Source: Aquabacterium soli (lineage in GTDB: Bacteria > Pseudomonadota > Gammaproteobacteria > Burkholderiales > Burkholderiaceae_C). Taken from it: a stretch of DNA of 64,000 nucleotides. Position 1 is the first letter of the stretch. Each line of letters starts with the position of its first letter. Below the pieces are notes generated by a model. It was not told where the DNA came from, ran no database searches, and saw only the letters and a list, made by a program, of their open reading frames with translations. A program made the position numbers and the translations under genes. Where the stretch lies: the NCBI RefSeq assembly GCF_003933735.1, contig NZ_RSED01000009.1:1-64000 (forward strand), given 5' to 3'. Shown piece by piece: positions 34,193 through 42,591 of the stretch.

Positions 34193-35998
34193 ATGCTGTC
34201 ACTGCAAGAACAGGCCGGCCTGGAAGACCAGGTCCGCACCGCCCGGTTGCGCATGCTGCTGGACCACGTCGAAGTGGCCCTGCTGGCCGCGGGTGTGTTC
34301 GCGGCCATCGTCGCCTGGCTGATCAACCACATGGTGCCCGAGGCCCGCCTGTGGCCTTGGCTGGTGCTCAAGCTGGCCTGCCTGGTGCCCCGGCTGGTGC
34401 ACACCAAGTGGCTGCTGCGCCGTGCCGGCCAGCCGGGCATGGACCTGGCCCAGGCCCGCCGTTGGATGCTGGCCTTCATCGCGCTGGACAGCCTGGCCTG
34501 GGGCGCCGTGGGCTGGTGGCTCACGCCGCTGCACCACCTGGACCTGGCCGTGGTCACCATCAGCTCGCTGATGGGCCTGGCCGCCATCGGCGCCTTCATG
34601 AATTCGGTGGATGTGCGGGCCGTGGCCTGCTTCGTGCTGCCCATGCTGCTGCCCAACGTCGTCTTCGTGCTGTGGCGCCAGGATTCGCTGGGCCTGTTCG
34701 GCGCGGCGTCCATGCTGGGCTTCATGGCCGTGATGATGCTCGAGGCCGTGCGCAGCCAGCGCCGCATCACCGAGCTGCTGCGCCTGCGCTTTATGCACGA
34801 GCACGTGGCCGGTGAGCGTGCCCGCGCGCTGGAGCAGGCGCGCCACCACAGCGATGCCCGCAGCCGCTTCCTGGCCACCGTCAGCCACGAGATGCGCACG
34901 CCGCTGCACGGCATCCTGGGCCTGGCCCGCGTGCTGCAGCAGGACAAGCCCCGCGCCGACCAGCGCCAGCGCCTGACCCTGATGGAGCGCTCCGGCGAGC
35001 ACCTGCTCACCGTGATCAACGACATCCTCGATTTTTCCAAGATCGAGGCCGGCCGCATGAACATCGAGGCGCGGCCCTTCGACCTGAACGAGGTGCTCGA
35101 CGAGGTGGCCGGCGTGTTCCAGGTGCTGGCCCAGCGCAAGCAGGTGAGCCTGCGGCAGCTGCGCCACTGGCAGGGCAATTGCCCCGTGGTGGGCGATGCC
35201 GCCCGCGTGCGCCAGGTGCTCAACAACCTGCTGGGCAACGCCGTGAAGTTCACCGACCACGGCAGCATCCAGCTCATCGCCCGCCGCCACCCCGATGGCC
35301 TGGTCGAGCTGCAGGTGCGCGACACCGGCATGGGCATCGCCGAGGCCGACCGCGCCCGCATCTTCGATGCCTTCACGCAGACCCACACCCCGATGGACCG
35401 TCAGCACGGGGGCACCGGCCTGGGCCTGTCCATCGCGCGCCAGCTGTGCCGGGCCATGGACGGCGACCTGGTCTGCGACAGTGCCGTGGGCGTGGGCTCC
35501 ATCTTCAAGGCCACGATGCGCCTGGCCGAGGTGCCCGCGGGCGACGTGCAAGCGGGCGAGCCGTTCCCGGACCATGCCGAGCATCCTGCAGACGGCGCCC
35601 TGGCCGGCCTGCGCGTGCTGCTGGCCGAGGACAACCCCGTCAACATCCTCGTGGCCGAGGCCGTGCTCGGCCACCTGGGCTGCGAGGTGCACACCGTCAC
35701 CGACGGCCAGCAAGCGGTGGCCTGGCTGGAGCAGCAGCGCTGTGATGTCGTGCTGATGGACTGCGCCATGCCGGTGATGAACGGCCTGGAGGCCTCGCGC
35801 GTGATCCGGCAGCGCGAGCAGGACACGGGTCGGCCACGCGCGGCCATCGTGGCGCTCACGGCCAACTCCATGCTCGACGAGCGCGCGCAATGCCTGGACG
35901 CTGGCATGGACGAACACCTGGCCAAGCCCTTCGGCCCCGACGACATCCGCCTGGTGCTCGAGCGGGTGTTGCTGCAGCGCGCCGTGAACACCCCGTGA
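34193..35998 (+). CDS. Hybrid sensor histidine kinase/response regulator
   Basis: A 601-residue membrane kinase. The N-terminal ~185 residues hold about six TM helices with no periplasmic domain of size. The kinase core has H232 in VSHEMRTPLHGIL, the N-box LLGNAVKFTD, and G-boxes RDTGMGI and GGTGLGLSIA. A C-terminal receiver has D523 in VVLMDCAMPVMNG and the usual AEDN start. No HPt domain or output regulator is adjacent, so an orphan phosphorelay partner is needed. The ATG at 34193 gives a natural N-terminus. It lies about 160 nt after the graspetide ligase; a functional link is possible but not shown. Confidence 0.92.
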   Translation: MLSLQEQAGLEDQVRTARLRMLLDHVEVALLAAGVFAAIVAWLINHMVPEARLWPWLVLKLACLVPRLVHTKWLLRRAGQPGMDLAQARRWMLAFIALDSLAWGAVGWWLTPLHHLDLAVVTISSLMGLAAIGAFMNSVDVRAVACFVLPMLLPNVVFVLWRQDSLGLFGAASMLGFMAVMMLEAVRSQRRITELLRLRFMHEHVAGERARALEQARHHSDARSRFLATVSHEMRTPLHGILGLARVLQQDKPRADQRQRLTLMERSGEHLLTVINDILDFSKIEAGRMNIEARPFDLNEVLDEVAGVFQVLAQRKQVSLRQLRHWQGNCPVVGDAARVRQVLNNLLGNAVKFTDHGSIQLIARRHPDGLVELQVRDTGMGIAEADRARIFDAFTQTHTPMDRQHGGTGLGLSIARQLCRAMDGDLVCDSAVGVGSIFKATMRLAEVPAGDVQAGEPFPDHAEHPADGALAGLRVLLAEDNPVNILVAEAVLGHLGCEVHTVTDGQQAVAWLEQQRCDVVLMDCAMPVMNGLEASRVIRQREQDTGRPRAAIVALTANSMLDERAQCLDAGMDEHLAKPFGPDDIRLVLERVLLQRAVNTP

Positions 35999-36120
35999 AC
36001 GTGCCGTTACAGCGTCGGGGTGAACGCCGCTCGCTTTGCGTTGCACAATGCCCGGGCCCTGAAGCAGGCCTGCCCTGCCCCACCCAGGGCGATGACAACC
36101 ACCCCAGAGGAGACCCACAC

Positions 36121-37158
36121 GTGAGCGTGAAGAAGACCCTGTGCACCGCCGCCCTGCTGGCTTTGCTCGTGCCGACGGCCCATGCGGCCAAGCAACGCTT
36201 CTGCATCTACGACCCGCTGGGCACAAGCGGCGAGGGCTACAGCTCTGCGCGCGACTACGCCATCGCCATGCAGCGCCATGGGGTGGACCTGGAGATCAAG
36301 GCCTTCATCGACGAGCGCGTGGCGGTTGAAGACTTCCGCACCGGGCAATGCGATGCGGTCAGCGCCACCGCCTTGCGCACACGGGCCTTCATCTCGCTGC
36401 CGGCTTCGCTGGATTCGGTTGGGGCCTCGTCCATCGTCAAGCAGGGCAAGCTCGATCTGAAGGCCAGCTACGAGGTGGTGCGCCGCTTCATCCAGGCCCT
36501 GAGCTCGCCCAAGGCGGCCGAGCTGATGGTGGCCGGCAACTACGAGGTGGGCGGCATCATCCCGCTGGGCGCGGCCTATGCGTTCGTGAATGACCGCAGC
36601 ATCAGCACGCTGGAGGCCGCCGCCGGCAAGCGCGTGGCCGCGATGGACTACGACAAATCCCAGGCGGCGCTGATCCAGCGCGTGGGCGCGCGCCCCGTGG
36701 CCGCCGATGTCACCAACTTCGGGCCCATGTTCAACAACGGCAATGTCGACGTGATCATCGCGCCGACCATCGTCTACCGGCCGATGGAGCTGCACAAGGG
36801 CATCGGCACCAAGGGTGGCGTGTCCAGCTTCCCGATGGCCATGCTGACCTACCAGATGCTCTTCAAGAAGGACAAGTTCCCGGCGGGCTTCGGCCAGAAG
36901 TCGCGTGACTACTGGCTGGCCAACTACGACCGGGTCATGGAGATCGTGGCCAGGTCCGACAAGGAAGTGCCGGCCAAGCTGTGGATGGACCCGTCGCCAG
37001 CGGATGCCGAGCGCTACGTGGTGCTGATGCGCGAAGGCCGCATCGACATGGCCGAGAAGGGCCTGTACGACAAGAAAGGCCTCAAGCTGATCAAGAAGAT
37101 CCGCTGCAGTGTCTATGCCGAGGCCGCCGAGTGCGCCCAGCCCACCGAGAACTGGTGA
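36121..37158 (+). CDS. Putative periplasmic solute-binding protein (DUF6091-like)
   Basis: A 345-residue exported protein starting at GTG with GAGGAG about 10 nt upstream. The signal peptide is residues 1-20 (MSVKKTLCTAALLALLVPTAHA). The mature part begins KQRFCIYDPLGTSGEGY and has binding-protein-like features such as VAVEDFRTGQCDAVSATALRTRAF and VDVIIAPTIVYRPMELHKGIG. It resembles the putative solute-binding DUF6091 group, which has some likeness to TRAP-type binding proteins. No transporter membrane gene is adjacent, so its partner and ligand are unknown. Confidence 0.65.
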   Translation: MSVKKTLCTAALLALLVPTAHAAKQRFCIYDPLGTSGEGYSSARDYAIAMQRHGVDLEIKAFIDERVAVEDFRTGQCDAVSATALRTRAFISLPASLDSVGASSIVKQGKLDLKASYEVVRRFIQALSSPKAAELMVAGNYEVGGIIPLGAAYAFVNDRSISTLEAAAGKRVAAMDYDKSQAALIQRVGARPVAADVTNFGPMFNNGNVDVIIAPTIVYRPMELHKGIGTKGGVSSFPMAMLTYQMLFKKDKFPAGFGQKSRDYWLANYDRVMEIVARSDKEVPAKLWMDPSPADAERYVVLMREGRIDMAEKGLYDKKGLKLIKKIRCSVYAEAAECAQPTENW

Positions 37159-37183
37159 GCACCCGCACGGCCTGCCGGCCGGG

Positions 37184-39652
37184 TCAGAACTTGTAGTTCA
37201 CGTTCAGCATCACGCTGCGCGGCTCGCCCCAGGTGTAGGTGCTGTACCACTGGAAGATCGTGTGGTATTTCTTGTCCAGCAGGTTGTTGACGTTCAGCGA
37301 GGCCGACAGGTTCTTGCTGAACTCGTAGCGCGCCATGGCGTCGAACAGCCAGCGGCTGCCCATGACGTAGTCCATCTTGCCGCTGACCGGGTTGGTCACG
37401 CTGGCCCAGGTCTTGTCCTGCCAGCGTGCGCCACCGCCCAGCGTCAGACCCTGCAGCGCGCCGCCCAGCTTGTGGCTGGTGTACAGGCTGAACTGGTTGG
37501 CAGGGTTGAGCGTGCCGATGCGCTCGCCCTCCTGGTGCGACACGCTGTGCGTGTAGCCCGCCTGCAGCTGCCAGTCGCGCGCGATCTGCCCTGAGACCTC
37601 GAACTCGTAGCCCTTGGTCTTCACGCCCTGCAGGACGCGGTAGACATCGAGGTTGGTGGCCGTGTCGAACCTCACGTAGTCGGCGTAGTTGTCCTGCTTG
37701 AGCTGGAAGTAGGCTGCGCTGGCATTGAGGCGGCCATTGAAGAACGAGCCCTTCAAACCGACCTCATGGTTCTCACCTGTCTGCGGATCGATCGTCTTGC
37801 CGGTTTCGTCCTTTTCGCTGTGCGGCTTGAAGATGGCGGTGTAGCTCGCGTAGACGGACAGGTTCTTGTCCAGGTCATAGACCGCGCCCACGTAGGGCAC
37901 GAACTTGCCGGTGGCCTTCATGTCCTGCTCGTTGTTCTCGTAGTTGGAGACCCGGCCACCCACGATCAGCTTGAGGTCGTCACGCAGGTTCAGGCGGGTG
38001 GTGCCATACAGGCCGCTTTCACGCGTGGTCTCGTCATTGGTGTAGCCGGGCGTGCCCCAGTTGGCGTAGGGGATGTGGCCGGTCCAGCCGTAGTAGTCGG
38101 ACACCGACGTGTTGTAGCCAGAGGCCGAGTAGCCTGCATTGGTCCAGCGCCGGTCGGTGAAGCTGCCGCCCAGGACCAGCTCGTGCTTGCGACCGAACAG
38201 GTTGAAAGGCCCGCTGGCATAGAAGTCCGCCGCATTGGCGCGGGTCTTGCCCACGTACTTGCCCATCCACAGGCTCGTTCCGCTGCCATCGGCCGGGTTG
38301 GGGGTGCCGCCGGCTGCGGCGCCCAGCATGGCGTCGTAGCCATTGATCTGGTGGTTGAGTTGAAGCTTGGCCACCCACTCGTTGTCGAAAGTGTGCTCCA
38401 GCGTGGCGAAGGCGGTGCGGGTGTACTGCGACCAGTGGGACCAGGTGGCGCCGTTGTTGAACGAGCGCGGCATGTCGTTGAAGTTGCCGGTGGTGTCGAA
38501 GATCTTGATGCCGCCCCAGGACGAGCCCTTGGGCTTGTTGTCCTGGTAGTCCACACCTACCGACAGCAGCGTGCTGGGGGTCAGGTCGGCTTCGAGGATG
38601 CCGTAGAACACGCCCACCTGCTTTTGATAGTGATCCTGGTGGGACTGCCTGTCCTGGTAGGCTGCGACGGCCCGGGCGCGCACGCTGCCGCTCTGGTTCA
38701 GCGCGCCGCTGAGGTCCGCTTGCGTGCGGTAGTTGTCCCAGGAGCCGACGCCGGCCTGCAGGCTGCCCTGGAACGCGCGCGTGGGCTTCTTGCGCACCAG
38801 GTTGATCGTGGCCCCCGGGTCGCCACTGCCGGTCAGCAGGCCGGTGGCCCCCTTGAGCACTTCCACACGGTCGTAGATGGCCATGTCGCTCAAGGTGTTG
38901 CCGGCGGAATAGCCAGAGTCGCGCTGCATCGGGATGCCGTCGTACTGGAAGTTCTGGATGGCGAAGCCGCGTGCCCAGTACTCTGTGCGCTCGCTGTCGT
39001 AGGTGACGATGCTCACGCCCGGTGTGCGCTCGATGACCTTGTCGATCGAGGTCAGGCCGAAATCGTCGATCTGCTGTCGTGTGATGACGCTGATGGATTG
39101 CGGTGTCTCACGCGGCGTGAGCGGCAGGCGGGTGGCCGTGGCGATGGTGCCTGGCGTGTACGAGCGCGAGTGTTCGGTGATCTCGCCCAGCTGGTTGGCG
39201 GTGACGGTGATGGCGGGCAGGGCCTGGTCAGACTGCGCGGCGGGGGCCAGGGCGGCCATCGGGATCTTGCGCAGCGAGTAGGCCCCGCTGCCGGTGTCCA
39301 CGAGTTCGAAGCCGCTGCCTGCCAGCAGGCGGCCGAGGCCTTCTTTCACCGTGAAGTTGCCTTGCAGGCCGTTGCTGCGCTGGTCGGCCAGCACGGCGGG
39401 ATCGAACGACAAGGGCACGCCGGCCGCGGCAGCGAAGTGCGCCAGGGCATCGCCCAGCTTGCCGGCCGGCACCGTGTAGCTCTTGCGGGCCGTGCTGTCG
39501 ACGGCTTCGGAGGCGTGCGCCGGCAGGGCCACCGTGGTCGAGGCGATCAGGCTGACCAGGGTGGTGCCGATGGCCAGGCTCAGCGCGCTGAGCTGGACGG
39601 GCAGTTGGGAGGCACAGGGGCGTTGACCCACGGGATGGCGCCTGGACGGCAT
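37184..39652 (-). CDS. TonB-dependent siderophore receptor with STN signalling domain
   Basis: An 822-residue outer-membrane receptor. After the signal peptide (ending AHA at about 47) an STN domain (about 57-110: YTVPAGKLGDALAHFAAAAGVPLSF) links it to a cytoplasmic-membrane anti-sigma factor. The plug follows (TPRETPQSISVITRQQIDDFG, ERTPGVSIV, GSGDPGATINLVRKKP). A 22-strand barrel then ends in SVMLNVNYKF with terminal Phe, as expected. It should import a ferric siderophore with TonB and signal its presence to the adjacent FecR/FecI pair. The gene order sigma-FecR-receptor on the minus strand is the classical one. Confidence 0.95.
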   Translation of the reverse strand: MPSRRHPVGQRPCASQLPVQLSALSLAIGTTLVSLIASTTVALPAHASEAVDSTARKSYTVPAGKLGDALAHFAAAAGVPLSFDPAVLADQRSNGLQGNFTVKEGLGRLLAGSGFELVDTGSGAYSLRKIPMAALAPAAQSDQALPAITVTANQLGEITEHSRSYTPGTIATATRLPLTPRETPQSISVITRQQIDDFGLTSIDKVIERTPGVSIVTYDSERTEYWARGFAIQNFQYDGIPMQRDSGYSAGNTLSDMAIYDRVEVLKGATGLLTGSGDPGATINLVRKKPTRAFQGSLQAGVGSWDNYRTQADLSGALNQSGSVRARAVAAYQDRQSHQDHYQKQVGVFYGILEADLTPSTLLSVGVDYQDNKPKGSSWGGIKIFDTTGNFNDMPRSFNNGATWSHWSQYTRTAFATLEHTFDNEWVAKLQLNHQINGYDAMLGAAAGGTPNPADGSGTSLWMGKYVGKTRANAADFYASGPFNLFGRKHELVLGGSFTDRRWTNAGYSASGYNTSVSDYYGWTGHIPYANWGTPGYTNDETTRESGLYGTTRLNLRDDLKLIVGGRVSNYENNEQDMKATGKFVPYVGAVYDLDKNLSVYASYTAIFKPHSEKDETGKTIDPQTGENHEVGLKGSFFNGRLNASAAYFQLKQDNYADYVRFDTATNLDVYRVLQGVKTKGYEFEVSGQIARDWQLQAGYTHSVSHQEGERIGTLNPANQFSLYTSHKLGGALQGLTLGGGARWQDKTWASVTNPVSGKMDYVMGSRWLFDAMARYEFSKNLSASLNVNNLLDKKYHTIFQWYSTYTWGEPRSVMLNVNYKF

Positions 39653-39737
39653 GAGGAAACCTTTCGTCGATGGGAGGGGTGCGCACGCGGCTCGCGTGTG
39701 CTGTCACCCCCTACACCGAACGAGCTTTGAAAAGGTA

Positions 39738-40727
39738 TCAGCCCGGCGCTGAAAAATGTGGGCCGCGCGGCCTCACCGTCACCCACCACGGGGTGGCGCG
39801 GTCGATGTGCAACGGGCGTGTCTTCTCGAGCAGGCGCAGGCTGGCGTCGGTGTCCGCCAGCGGGAAAGCGCCCGAGATCTTCATCGTGGCCACTGCCGGA
39901 TCGCAGCGCAGCAGGCCAGGGCGGTAGCGGCTCAGTTCGGCCAGCAGAGTGCCCAGGGGCATGTCCTGGGCCAGCAGCATGCCCTGCTCCCACAACACTG
40001 CGGTGCCGTCCACGGGCCGGGGCGCCTGTACCTCTCGGGTGGTGAAGTCGGTCTGTTCACCGGCCCGCACCACGAACGCTGCAGTGCTGTCGACAGGGCG
40101 GACCTCGACGGCGCCTTCGAACACGGCCAGCCGCGTGCTGGCGCCCAGCTGGCGCACCGAGAAGCGCGTGCCCAGCGCCCGCAGGCGGCCGTGCGGCGAG
40201 GCCACCGCGAAGGGCCGCGCCTTGAACGCGGGGGCATGCCCGGTAGTGACCAGGATCTCGCCGGCGTGCATCGTCAGGCGCCGTTCGTTCTCGGTGAAGC
40301 CCACGTCGACGGCGCTGGCGGTGTTGAGCACGAGCCGCGTGCCATCGGCCAGCAGGGCGGACCTTTGCTCGCCCGTTCGGGTGCGCAGATCGGCCAGCCA
40401 GCCGGCGCGCGAGGCCTGGTGCCAGCCCAGCCAGGTCGTCGGGATGACGGTGGCCGCCAGGCCCAGCGCCTGCAGGATCTGGCGGCGTGGGTTCTTGCGC
40501 AGCCGGGCCAAGGCCTGGCGTCCCAGCTCGGCCGGCACCTGGCCGAAGACACCCAGCACCGATTCGGCGCGTGCCCAGGCGGCCGTGTGCTCCGGGCTCA
40601 GGGTGCGCCAGCGTTCGAAGCGCTGGCGGTCAGCGTCCGTGATGTCGCCCGATTGCCAGCGCACCAGCCAGTCGGCGGTTTCCCGCTGCATCGCTTGTCG
40701 GGTGGAGGGTGCCGTGTTCGCACTCAT
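39738..40727 (-). CDS. FecR-family anti-sigma factor
   Basis: A 329-residue FecR-type regulator. The N-terminal cytoplasmic part (ADWLVRWQSGDITDADRQRFERW, then a SPEHTAAWARAE motif) binds the sigma factor; one TM lies at about residues 86-105. The periplasmic FecR domain has RTGEQRSALLADGTRLVLNTASAVDVGF and a C-terminal STN-like segment. It should hold the adjacent ECF sigma factor until the receptor signals. It starts 4 nt after the sigma stop, so the two are cotranscribed. Confidence 0.93.
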   Translation of the reverse strand: MSANTAPSTRQAMQRETADWLVRWQSGDITDADRQRFERWRTLSPEHTAAWARAESVLGVFGQVPAELGRQALARLRKNPRRQILQALGLAATVIPTTWLGWHQASRAGWLADLRTRTGEQRSALLADGTRLVLNTASAVDVGFTENERRLTMHAGEILVTTGHAPAFKARPFAVASPHGRLRALGTRFSVRQLGASTRLAVFEGAVEVRPVDSTAAFVVRAGEQTDFTTREVQAPRPVDGTAVLWEQGMLLAQDMPLGTLLAELSRYRPGLLRCDPAVATMKISGAFPLADTDASLRLLEKTRPLHIDRATPWWVTVRPRGPHFSAPG

Positions 40728-40731
40728 GGGT

Positions 40732-41238
40732 TCAGGCTTCGTCGTGGATGGCCAGGCAGGCCTCGAAGGCCCGGCGCATGTGGCGCTTGACGGTGATCAG
40801 CGAGAGGCCCATGCGTTGCGCGATGACCGGGTAGGTCAGCCCATCGAGCTGTGCCAGCAGGAAGACCTCCTGCGTCACACGGGGCAGGGCGCGGAGCATG
40901 GCCTCGATGCGGCACAGCGCTTCCAGGATGATCAGGCGGGTCTCGGGTGAGGGCGCCTCGGGGCCGGGCAGGTGGGCGATGGCGTCCAGGTAGGCGCGCT
41001 CGACATCCTGGCGGCGCCAGTGGTCGATCACCAGGCCCTTGGCGATGTGCGTGAGCAGGGCGCGCGGCTCGTTGCCGAGCGTGCGCGTGCGCCAGTGGGT
41101 GAGGATGCGCACGAAGGTGTCGTGCGCGATGTCGGCGGCGTCCAGGCCGTTGCCCAGCTTGCGGTGCAGCCACTGCTGCAGCCAGCCATGGTGGTGGCTG
41201 TACAGCCCTGTCACGTCCAAAGTCTCGCCCGTCGCCAT
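40732..41238 (-). CDS. FecI-type ECF sigma factor
   Basis: A 168-residue ECF sigma factor. Region 2 includes AADIAHDTFVRILTHWR and region 4 includes LPRVTQEVFLLAQLDGLTYPVIAQRMGLSLITVKRHMRRA. It directs transcription of the receptor gene when FecR is activated. The promoter on the minus strand has TATAAT (plus positions 41294-41299) and overlaps a Fur-like box, so iron should repress it. Confidence 0.93.
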   Translation of the reverse strand: MATGETLDVTGLYSHHHGWLQQWLHRKLGNGLDAADIAHDTFVRILTHWRTRTLGNEPRALLTHIAKGLVIDHWRRQDVERAYLDAIAHLPGPEAPSPETRLIILEALCRIEAMLRALPRVTQEVFLLAQLDGLTYPVIAQRMGLSLITVKRHMRRAFEACLAIHDEA

Positions 41239-41275
41239 AAGTCCTGCCGTTCCACGTCAACCCGAGATTTGGAAA

Positions 41276-41299
41276 TGAGAATGATTCACATCCATTATA
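41276..41299 (-). promoter_or_regulatory. Fur-like box and -10 of the sigma factor gene
   Basis: TGAGAAT-G-ATTCACA (41276-41290) matches the 7-1-7 Fur consensus at about 11 of 14 half-site positions. It lies immediately downstream of a TATAAT -10 read on the minus strand (41294-41299). The position is right for iron-dependent repression. Confidence 0.65.
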
Positions 41300-41339
41300 G
41301 GTTGACAGGTGAACGGCGTGGCGCCTGTGGTTCGCCAAA

Positions 41340-41368
41340 GAAAACGCCCGCGTGGCGCGGGCGTTTTC
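41340..41368 (-). terminator. Rho-independent terminator
   Basis: A perfect 13-bp stem GAAAACGCCCGCG / CGCGGGCGTTTTC with a 3-nt loop. Read on the minus strand it is followed by TTTGG, so it most likely ends the 41413-41625 transcript. It also insulates the sigma-factor promoter. Confidence 0.85.
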
Positions 41369-41412
41369 AAGGAGGGCGGGCCGCTGACGCGGGCCGCAGC
41401 CTCAGCGCTGGA

Positions 41413-41625
41413 TCAGCCCAGGGCCTTCAGGTCGGCATCGACCTTGGCCAGCAGGTCGTCGGTGATCAGGCCGCCGGAGAACTTGGCGACCATCGACAGG
41501 GCGAAACCCTTGCCCATCGCGATTTGCGGGTGGGTGGAAATACCGGGCAGGTGCTTTTCCAGGATGGCCTTGGTCTGTTCGTTGTCCAGCAGGTCGCCGA
41601 GTTTGGATTCGATCGAGAAGCTCAT
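41413..41625 (-). CDS. Small conserved hypothetical protein (70 aa)
   Basis: A 70-residue protein MSFSIESKLGDLL..., with ILEKHLPGISTHPQIAMGKGFALS in the middle. The LEKHLPG-x3-HP pattern recalls a small domain also found attached to some larger bacterial proteins, of unknown function. It has no signal peptide or TM. It has its own terminator and stands alone, so it is probably a genuine monocistronic gene. Confidence 0.65.
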   Translation of the reverse strand: MSFSIESKLGDLLDNEQTKAILEKHLPGISTHPQIAMGKGFALSMVAKFSGGLITDDLLAKVDADLKALG

Positions 41626-42028
41626 GGATTGTCTCTCAGTGATGATTGAAGAAAAACACGCGGACAGCCTGGAGCCTCCGGCGCAGGTACAAGCATAACC
41701 CGTCGCGCGAGAACTTCAAACGGACGTTCGGGGGCCTGCACGCAGGCGCTTCGGGCATTTACGGCGCCGCGGCAGGCGCTTTCCGCGATCAGCGAACTGG
41801 TGCCCAAACTCGACGCACTGTTGCACGAAATGGTGCCTGTGCATGCAGTTATCCCCATGAAAATGCGAGCGATAGCCATAACGCCGCGATTGTCAAGAGG
41901 TGCCCCAGACGCACGGGCATGTGTCGTAAGTAATTGATTTATATAAATAAATAAGCCCGTCGCTGGGCGGGCTCATCCAGGGGAAACCCCAGTCCGGCGC
42001 CTGGGCCAGACCTTCGATGCCAGCGTTT

Positions 42029-42046
42029 CCCACAAAGTTATCCACA
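42029..42046 (+). promoter_or_regulatory. DnaA box 1 in conserved 18-mer
   Basis: CCCACAAAGTTATCCACA contains the perfect DnaA box TTATCCACA at 42038-42046. The identical 18-mer recurs at 42484. Confidence 0.6.
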
Positions 42047-42483
42047 GGTTGAATCGAGGCGCGGTCCAATCGAATCAAGCACTTAGACCCCATTGCTGGA
42101 CAGGGACTTTGATGGGCGACCCTAACTGCTGCCGCGGGGCATGGCGGAGGGTTGTCGCGCTCATGGAACAATGAGGTCCAGAGGTCGGCATCAGCCAGGC
42201 GGACCCGCCAAGGGGTCTTCGGCCATTTCGTGAAGGACTACACACCCTGTAGGACAAATGGAAACTAGGGTAAACCCGTGAAATTGAAGTTTCCTGTGTC
42301 GGTTATCCCCATCTTGGACATCTCGGCTCGCCCTGAGACGGTGCGTGGCTCCGGGATTGCAGAAACACTCAAAAATTGTGCTAAGTCATTGATTCATATA
42401 GATTGAAATCGCGTGCTCAAATCTGAGGCAATCTAGCCCAAACGACCACCTGACAAGCATTTAGCGCGTGTTTACAAGCCTTG

Positions 42484-42501
42484 CCCACAAAGTTATCCAC
42501 A
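42484..42501 (+). promoter_or_regulatory. DnaA box 2 in conserved 18-mer
   Basis: The same 18-mer as at 42029, with TTATCCACA at 42493-42501, about 90 nt upstream of the priA start. DnaA binding here could affect priA expression. Confidence 0.6.
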
Positions 42502-42591
42502 AACCCCGGGGATAAGGGGGAAGCCCCTTCGGATCAAGCACTTAGCGCTTTCTTTTCATCGACTTGTAGGAATAACGGAGACAAGACGCAG

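Larger units (their letters stand above)
41626..42591. other. Noncoding region with duplicated DnaA-box module
   Basis: About 966 nt with no convincing gene and locally high A+T. It has two copies of an ordered module. Copy 1: TTATCCCCA 41849-41857, an AT-rich 22-mer 41927-41948, CCCACAAAGTTATCCACA 42029-42046 and ATCAAGCACTTAG 42074-42086. Copy 2: the same at 42303-42311, 42382-42403, 42484-42501 and 42533-42545. Offsets are 454, 455, 455 and 459 nt. TTATCCACA is the consensus high-affinity DnaA box. It could be a replication origin, a DnaA-titration site or a regulatory region for priA. No dnaA, dnaN, rpmH or gidA is in view. Confidence 0.6.

Noticed and set aside
41646..41933. Small protein gene in the noncoding region
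   Set aside because: The frame is Arg/Thr-rich with no ribosome site and runs across the DnaA-box-like element.
42481..42591. N-terminal extension of PriA
   Set aside because: The longer frame begins at a TTG inside the DnaA-box 18-mer, codes for an unlikely sequence and has no ribosome site; the GTG at 42592 fits the family.
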